DNA from: Sorangium aterium
Lineage (GTDB): Bacteria > Myxococcota_A > Polyangia > Polyangiales > Polyangiaceae
Assembly: GCF_028368935.1 (NCBI RefSeq)
Contig: NZ_JAQNDK010000001.1
Location: 3,162,001-3,226,000, forward strand
Direction of reading: 5' to 3'
Length of the DNA stretch: 64,000 nt
In this document: positions 57,051 to 64,000 of the stretch, in pieces
How the letters are laid out: every line of letters begins with the position of its first letter
Numbering within the stretch: the first letter of the stretch is position 1
Program-made: the position numbers and the translations under genes
The notes under the pieces: model-generated
What the model was told of the DNA's origin: nothing
Databases searched by the model: none
Seen by the model: the letters and a program-made list of their open reading frames with translations, nothing else

Positions 57051-57189
57051 AGGACCCCCTCAAAGAGAGCCAGCAAATGAACTGCAGGCAGCGCTCTCTT
57101 CGCCGGTCTCATAAAGCGGCCTTCAGACTTCCGGAAGCGGCGCCGCACGACTCACGGATGTGGCCGCGAGCTGCCGTTAAATTGGTCGT

Positions 57190-57590
57190 GGTAGGAAGCG
57201 CCTTCTCAGCGCTGACCGGCGTGAAGGTGGGAATTGGGGCACCTCCAGGAACCTGCTCGCCTTTCTGTAAAATGATCGACGCGGCGCCCGTGAACGGCGG
57301 GAACGCCCCGTCGGCATCCCAGGCCCAGTGTCCGGCGCCGCGCGCGTACGCGTAGGCCCTCCGATCGTCGAGGCGCTCGATCGGAGCGCGCGCGACGAAG
57401 CACTCGCCCGAGAGGACCCCGCTGCCCCTGCAGCCCTACGCGCCGTCGTGCCCTCGACCGGCACGGCCTCGCCGCACGCCGGCCGATCGGCGGTCCAGCG
57501 CAGCGCGTCGCCGGCGACGTGGCGGCCGCTCGCCGCGTCGAAGCGCGCCACGCCCACGCCTCGCCGGCTGGATCCACGCGCTTGACAATC
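57190..57590 (-). pseudogene. eroded fragment of a secreted protein gene
   Basis: Coherent protein-like segments occur in two different frames without a start: VARFDAASGRHVAGDALRWT with ACGEAVPVEG (57.43-57.57 kb), and GECFVARAPIERLDDRRAYA with GAGHWAWDADGAFPPFTGAA (57.25-57.41 kb). They look like pieces of one protein, perhaps of the DUF4185 type, now broken by a shift or deletion. Confidence is low. The remainder of the gap 57051-57616 is promoter sequence. Confidence 0.4.
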
Positions 57591-57610
57591 AATAAGCCGT
57601 GGCTTATAAG
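57582..57610 (+). promoter_or_regulatory. sigma-70 promoter of the arsR operon
   Basis: TTGACA (57582-57587), 17-bp spacer, TATAAG (57605-57610). The predicted transcription start about 7 bp on coincides with the ATG at 57617, so the mRNA may be leaderless; there is no room for a ribosome site. Confidence 0.8.
57592..57607. promoter_or_regulatory. ArsR operator palindrome
   Basis: Perfect inverted repeat ATAAGCC-GT-GGCTTAT filling the promoter spacer and overlapping the -10 box, ideally placed for autorepression by the ArsR protein encoded immediately downstream. Confidence 0.78.
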
Positions 57611-57616
57611 TCGTCC

Positions 57617-57946
57617 ATGCAGAGCGCGGCCGTGCTCGAAGACAAGATCTTCCAGGCGCTGGCGGACCCCAGCCGCCGGGCGATCTTCGAGTCGCTCACG
57701 CGTGGCGAAGCGGCCGTGAAGGACCTCACGGCGCGCTTCGACATCTCGCAGCCGGCGATCTCGCAGCACCTCGCCACGTTGAAAGACGCCGGCCTGGTGA
57801 GCGGCCGGCGCGAGGGGCGCTGTGTCTACTACCGGGTGGAGCCGCGCGGGTTGAAGCCGCTCGTCGACTGGATCACGCACTACCGCGCCTTCTGGACGGA
57901 GCGCGTCGATCGCCTCGAACAATTGCTGGAGAAAATGGACGAATGA
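57617..57946 (+). CDS. ArsR-family HTH repressor
   Basis: The product is 109 residues. Winged HTH: IFQALADPSRRAIFESL, then AVKDLTARFDISQPAISQHL recognition helix, and LVSGRREGRCVYYRVEP wing. No Cys cluster of the ArsR/SmtB metal sites is present, so the signal is probably not a metal. The arrangement with an SRPBCC gene is typical of the SdpR-like/AHSA1 group. Start at the ATG 57617 (a GTG six codons upstream would lie inside the promoter). The stop overlaps the next start (ATGA). Confidence 0.93.
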   Translation: MQSAAVLEDKIFQALADPSRRAIFESLTRGEAAVKDLTARFDISQPAISQHLATLKDAGLVSGRREGRCVYYRVEPRGLKPLVDWITHYRAFWTERVDRLEQLLEKMDE

Positions 57947-58383
57947 ACCTCACCGACACGACCGCTCAATCGCAGACCGAAGCCATCTCGTTCGAGTTCG
58001 ATTTGAAGCATTCGCCGCAGAAGGTGTGGCGCGCGCTCACCGAACCGGCGCTGCTCGCGGAGTGGCTCCTGCCCACCATCGGCCTCCAGCTCGAGCCGGG
58101 GGCGGCGTTCACGCTCAAGACGCAGCCCTACCCCGGCTGGGACGGCACCGTGAATTGCCGGTTCGTCGAGATCGAAGCACATCGGAAGCTCAGCTACACG
58201 TGGAGCGTCCCCTTCCTGGAGACCGTCGTGACCTTCACGCTCACGCCAACGGCGTCGGGCACGCGCCTGTCCCTCGTGCAATCGGGCTTCAAGCCGGACC
58301 AGAAGCAGAACTTCGCCGGCGCGCGCTACGGCTGGAAGATGATGGGCGGGAAGCTCGTCGACCTGCTCGAGAGGGTCTCATGA
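57943..58383 (+). CDS. SRPBCC/AHSA1-family protein
   Basis: The product is 146 residues. The START-like fold is seen in FDLKHSPQKVWRALTEPALLAEWLLP, WDGTVNCRFVEIEAHRKLSYTW and the closing helix YGWKMMGGKLVDLLERV. It binds small hydrophobic ligands in the family; the ligand here is unknown. ATGA overlaps at both ends couple it to arsR and the DoxX-like gene. Confidence 0.92.
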   Translation: MNLTDTTAQSQTEAISFEFDLKHSPQKVWRALTEPALLAEWLLPTIGLQLEPGAAFTLKTQPYPGWDGTVNCRFVEIEAHRKLSYTWSVPFLETVVTFTLTPTASGTRLSLVQSGFKPDQKQNFAGARYGWKMMGGKLVDLLERVS

Positions 58384-58795
58384 GCCGGGCAAGGCTCGTG
58401 GCCTACTGGGCGACCACAGGCCTGGTCGCGTCGTCCATGGTCTCCGGCGGCGTGGCGCACGTCCTCCACGCGCCAGCGAGCGTCGACGGCTTCGTGCGCC
58501 TCGGCTACCCGCTGCACTTCGTCACGTTCCTCGGCATCTGGAAGCTCCTCGGCGCGCTCGCGCTGCTGGCGCCGAGATTCCCGCGCTTGAAGGAGTGGGC
58601 GTATGCGGGCCTCGTGTTCGACCTCACCGGCGCCGCCTTCGCCTGGGCCGCCGTCGGCGCCAGCGACTCCACGAGCAACGCCGGCCACATCGTCGCGCCG
58701 CTCGTGGTCCTCGCGCTGGCGGTGACGTCGTGGGCGCTGCGGCCGGACTCGCGCCGATTGCCGGAACCCCTTCACAGACCGTCGGTGTTGGTGAC

Positions 58796-58799
<4 letters not shown>
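58380..58799 (+). CDS. DoxX-like membrane protein
   Basis: The product is 139 residues with four hydrophobic segments (about 7-27, 45-63, 70-90 and 95-118). Family marks are GGVAHVLH, LGYPLHFVTFLGIWKLLGALALL and LKEWAYAGLVFDLTGA. Its role is unknown. It is coupled by ATGA to both neighbours. Confidence 0.88.
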
Positions 58800-61225
<2,426 letters not shown>

Positions 61226-61279
61226 GCGAGGCCGCGTTACCCACCCGCCGGCGCCCCGAGCGCGCCGGCCGGGAACGCG

Positions 61280-61507
61280 ATGGTTCTCATCAGGCTGACT
61301 GGGGCTCCCCTGCGGGCGCGTCACCCGCGAGGCCTCGCCGATCTCCGGATCATCCATGTCGGACAACTCGCAGCGATCTTCGCGGCGGGCGCGCTGTCCA
61401 TTGCGCTTCACCCAAGGCTCTGGCTCACCCGCATGCGCGTGACCGTGCTAGGAGCGATACTCGCCTTCTGGCTGGTGTCCTGGTACCGAAAATTCCGGTA
61501 CGACTGA
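61280..61507 (+). CDS. possible small membrane protein
   Basis: 75 residues with two hydrophobic stretches (LAAIFAAGALSIALHP and VTVLGAILAFWLVSWY) and a basic end. GGGAA precedes the ATG. No family is recognised. It lies between the UvrA-like and M20-like genes on the same strand. Confidence 0.5.
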   Translation: MVLIRLTGAPLRARHPRGLADLRIIHVGQLAAIFAAGALSIALHPRLWLTRMRVTVLGAILAFWLVSWYRKFRYD

Positions 61508-61549
61508 TGGTGAGCCAGCGCGAATCGTTTGGTCTGATCGGAGGTCGAC

Positions 61550-62602
61550 GTGGAGCTACTCGAGAATTTGCTGTGGCTGTGCAGGATCCCCTCGCCCACC
61601 GGTGAGGAGCGCGACCTGGCCGACGAGCTGGCTCGACGTCTCGCGGCGCTCCCCTTGGCTTCACCGCCGCGCCGCTACGGGGACTCCCTGGTCGCGCCGC
61701 TGACGCGCGGGTCGGGAGGCCCCAAGATTCTGCTCGTCGGGCAGCTCGACGTGGCGAACCCGGGGCAACGAGGGGAGGCGCGGACGGAGAACAAGCGCGT
61801 GCTCGGCGCTGGAGCCGCCGAGAAGAGCGGCCTCTGCCTGATGCTCGATCTGGCCGAGCGCCGGCCGCAGGTACACGCCGATATCACCCTCGTGTTCCAC
61901 GCGCGCGGAGCGTGCGGCTTCGACGCGAGCGAGCTCAGGGTGGTCATGAAGCAGGATGCCGAGCTCCGGGGGGCCGACTTCGCCCTGGTGCTCAAGCCCA
62001 CGGACAACAAGCTCCAGCTCGGCTCGGGAGGCTCCACGCACGCGACGCTGGCCTTTGCAGGCCGTACGGGGCACAGCGGGCTGCCCGGGGCCGGCGTGAA
62101 CGCGATTCACAAGTTCGCGCGCGTGCTCTCTCAGCTTGTCGCGTTCGAGCCCGTACCCGACGTCGTCGACGGCCTCACCTGGTACGAGATGATGAACGCC
62201 ACCTCGGCGCACGGGGGCCGCTCCGGTAGCGTCGTGGCGGACCACCTGGAGGTGAACGTGCACCACACGTACGGTCCGAGCACGAGCTCCCATGCATCGC
62301 AAGAACGACTGATGGCGCTCGTGGACCGCGTGGGAGCCGTCCGGTTCGAGGAGCTCTCCCGTCCGGCGCCGCCGAACCGGAACCACGCGCTCATCGCCGC
62401 TCTCGAACAGAGCGGCGTTCAAGGCGTCGAGGCGCGGCAAACCTGGACGGAAGTGGCAAGCTTCACGACGCTCGGGATCCCGGCGGCGAATTTCGGACCG
62501 GGCGCGGAGCGGACGATGCACGCTCTGAACGAGGTGACGGAGCTTTCGGAGCTCGCGCGGGCGCAAACCATCCTCGACAGCTGGTTCGCCAAGATGACGT
62601 GA
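61550..62602 (+). CDS. M20/DapE-family protein lacking metal ligands (likely pseudoenzyme)
   Basis: The product is 350 residues, aligned throughout with succinyl-diaminopimelate desuccinylases of the actinobacterial type: IPSPTGEE, LLVGQLDVANPGQ, GAGAAEKSGLCLMLDLA, LKPTDNKLQLGSGG, TGHSGLP, AANFGPG, MHALNE. The expected ligands are replaced: His of GHLD is Gln65, the bridging Asp is Glu91, the Glu-Glu pair is missing (Ala121-Cys122 region), and Glu of EPT is Lys149. Only the last His (His324) remains. The dimerisation insert and fold motifs are kept, so a non-hydrolytic role is likely. GTG at 61550 is the start. Confidence 0.85.
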   Translation: MELLENLLWLCRIPSPTGEERDLADELARRLAALPLASPPRRYGDSLVAPLTRGSGGPKILLVGQLDVANPGQRGEARTENKRVLGAGAAEKSGLCLMLDLAERRPQVHADITLVFHARGACGFDASELRVVMKQDAELRGADFALVLKPTDNKLQLGSGGSTHATLAFAGRTGHSGLPGAGVNAIHKFARVLSQLVAFEPVPDVVDGLTWYEMMNATSAHGGRSGSVVADHLEVNVHHTYGPSTSSHASQERLMALVDRVGAVRFEELSRPAPPNRNHALIAALEQSGVQGVEARQTWTEVASFTTLGIPAANFGPGAERTMHALNEVTELSELARAQTILDSWFAKMT

Positions 62603-62651
62603 CTGTTGTTGGCATCTCGAGAGAGAAAATTGAACAGGGAGGAGGGGAGAG

Positions 62652-63614
62652 TCATGGGACTTTACTCCCCTTCTCCCGATCGCCGTTGCGGCTGGACAAC
62701 AAGCGCCGAAGCCCGTCCTGGAGACTCGCGACGATGGGGACGCCATCGAAGCCGAGATCGCAGTCGATCAGCAATCTCGCCATGGCCGGCGAGATGCCCG
62801 CGACGATGCACTGCGCCCCGAGCAACGAGGAAGCGCGCACCGTATTGCCGAGGTGGCGTGCCCCTTCGGCGTCCATGAAAGGCACGCCGGTGACGTCGAG
62901 GATCACATGCTCCGCCTGCGTGTCCACGATGGCCTGCAGAAGCACCTCGAGGAGATGGGCGGCGCGCTCGGCGTCGATGCGACCGATGAGCGGCAGCGCG
63001 AGGATGCCGTCCCAGAGCCTGAGCACGGGCGTGGACAGCGCGGCAATGGCGCGCTGCTGCTCCTCGCTCACGCGGAGCTGCTCCTCGAGCCGCTGGGTCC
63101 GCTCGGCGATCGCGGCCTCGAGCTGCGCCGTCTGGACCCGCAGCTCGTCCTCGGACCGCTTGAGCTCGCCGACGTCCACGTGGATCTGCAGCACCTCGCG
63201 CACGTTGCCCGCTGCGTCGCTGATGGGATGGAGCGAAGAGGCGACCCAGCGGGCCAGTCCCTTCTGGAGCGTGTCTGCCTGGACCGGATCGTAGCGAATG
63301 GTGGGCAACGCCGTGGCCTCGCCCCGCCAGAACGCCCGCTCGACGAGGGGCATGGACCCATTGGCGGATACCTGCTCGTCCTTCAGCAACCGCCACTCGG
63401 CGACATCCCGGAGGCTCAAGCTCCAGAGCTGCTCCCACCGACGATTCACCTCGAGCACGCGGCTCTCGCCGTCGTAGATCATCATGCTCACGATGCCCCC
63501 GTCGAGCAGGGCCTGGTAGCGGCGCGCGGGGATCTCCAGATCGGCGACGCGTCGGCGCAGCGTATCGATCTCACGCTCGAGCTCGGTGATCGTCGGAGTT
63601 GTCTTCTGTTCCAT
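62652..63614 (-). CDS. RsbR-like PAS-STAS stressosome/anti-sigma antagonist protein
   Basis: The product is 320 residues from the ATG at 63614 (an ATG at 63647 preceded directly by AGGGAGG, and a longer frame, are alternatives). A short coiled coil leads into a PAS domain (YQALLDGGIVSMMIYDGESR, VNRRWEQLW), a PAC part (VREVLQIHVDVGELKRSEDE), a linker helix and a C-terminal STAS domain (VLRLWDGILALPLIGRID, HVILDVTGVPFMDAEGARHL). The RsbR phospho-Thr equivalent in DVTGV is present, while the second conserved Ser/Thr position after the Asp is Ala. It probably relays a sensed signal to a partner-switching kinase, none of which is in view. Confidence 0.88.
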   Translation of the reverse strand: MEQKTTPTITELEREIDTLRRRVADLEIPARRYQALLDGGIVSMMIYDGESRVLEVNRRWEQLWSLSLRDVAEWRLLKDEQVSANGSMPLVERAFWRGEATALPTIRYDPVQADTLQKGLARWVASSLHPISDAAGNVREVLQIHVDVGELKRSEDELRVQTAQLEAAIAERTQRLEEQLRVSEEQQRAIAALSTPVLRLWDGILALPLIGRIDAERAAHLLEVLLQAIVDTQAEHVILDVTGVPFMDAEGARHLGNTVRASSLLGAQCIVAGISPAMARLLIDCDLGFDGVPIVASLQDGLRRLLSSRNGDREKGSKVP

Positions 63615-64000
63615 GTTCTTTTGGTCCGCGTGCTCCGTGACGAGCATCCTCCCTGGGAAAGACGGCCTCGGTGTGAGCCGGGTCGCGTCCGACGAGCGCG
63701 GCGCGGGCGCGCGTTGATGACAGGACGGCCCGCGCAGACAGGAGGCACGCAGCGTTGTATCTCCGGTCGCGGCGAGCTTCAACCCGGCGGACGTCTGCTG
63801 GATGAGGAGCTCACTTGCGTCGCCGATCACGACGGCGCGGCGGATCCAGCTGTCGAGTCCGGTGAGGTCCGGCCAGGTTCCCGGGCTCGTCACACCATGA
63901 GATTGCCGATGGTCGCCTCAACCCGGGTCGGGTTGTCGGTTGTCGTCTCGACCGGATCGGGTTCACAGGCCCGATCGGGTCCGGCTCAGGGCGACCCCTG
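63615..64000. other. window end without recognised gene
   Basis: Upstream region of the STAS gene to the window edge. It has GGGTCGGGTT/CGATCGGGTC-like repeats near 63915-63985 and no convincing coding frame. Confidence 0.4.

Overview
The window is very GC-rich chromosomal DNA of the kind found in large-genome myxobacteria (Polyangiales, Sorangium-like). Pointers are a type IV pilus pilS-pilC pair, a eukaryote-type Ser/Thr kinase fused to TPRs, an FHA protein, many lipoproteins of unknown function, PEGA and glycine-rich surface proteins, and a Npt1/2-type nucleotide carrier. The species assignment is inference; no marker gene is decisive.

Layout. (1) 1-34.6 kb is a mostly intact, dense, ordinary region: a DUF4911-like gene cut by the window edge, a beta-propeller-like acidic protein, aspartokinase, a TPR protein, an MlaC-like protein, pilS-pilC, a two-gene AAA ATPase/TOPRIM module resembling antiphage systems (10.96-12.90 kb) flanked by tandem and inverted repeats, an isoaspartyl methyltransferase-like gene, a serine hydrolase, an ABC1/UbiB kinase, a Ser/Thr kinase, three tandem AIM24 paralogues, an FHA protein, an SGNH hydrolase, a nucleotide transporter-like protein, an outer-membrane beta-barrel, a lipase, lipoproteins and YggX.

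(2) 34.65-39.54 kb holds the tmRNA gene ssrA. Its last 23 nt plus terminator and flank (80 bp) are repeated exactly 2.4 kb downstream and again, imperfectly, 2.1 kb further on. This gives two tandem units. Each unit carries one plus-strand gene followed by a site with the hallmarks of an integron attC (inverted RYYYAAC/GTTRRRY core sites, and an imperfect stem with an extra-helical G), and a minus-strand copy of a small repeated gene. No integron integrase or phage-type integrase is visible. I read this as an ssrA-targeted tandem island holding a CALIN-like pair of gene cassettes (a PD-(D/E)XK/DUF4365-like nuclease and a lipoprotein).

(3) 39.8-57.6 kb is accessory and decaying: Cys-rich lipoproteins, a PEGA/glycine-rich operon with one frameshifted member opposite an ECF sigma factor with a membrane extension, a frameshifted GlxA-type regulator, an internally deleted gene, a truncated SDR, a copied SDR fragment, and at least five scattered fragments of the small repeated gene.

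(4) 57.6-64 kb is intact again. A translationally coupled operon encodes an ArsR repressor, an SRPBCC protein, a DoxX-like membrane protein and a UvrA-like ABC protein. Its promoter carries an embedded perfect palindrome and appears to yield a leaderless transcript. Next come an M20/DapE homologue that has lost nearly every metal ligand and an RsbR-like PAS-STAS protein.
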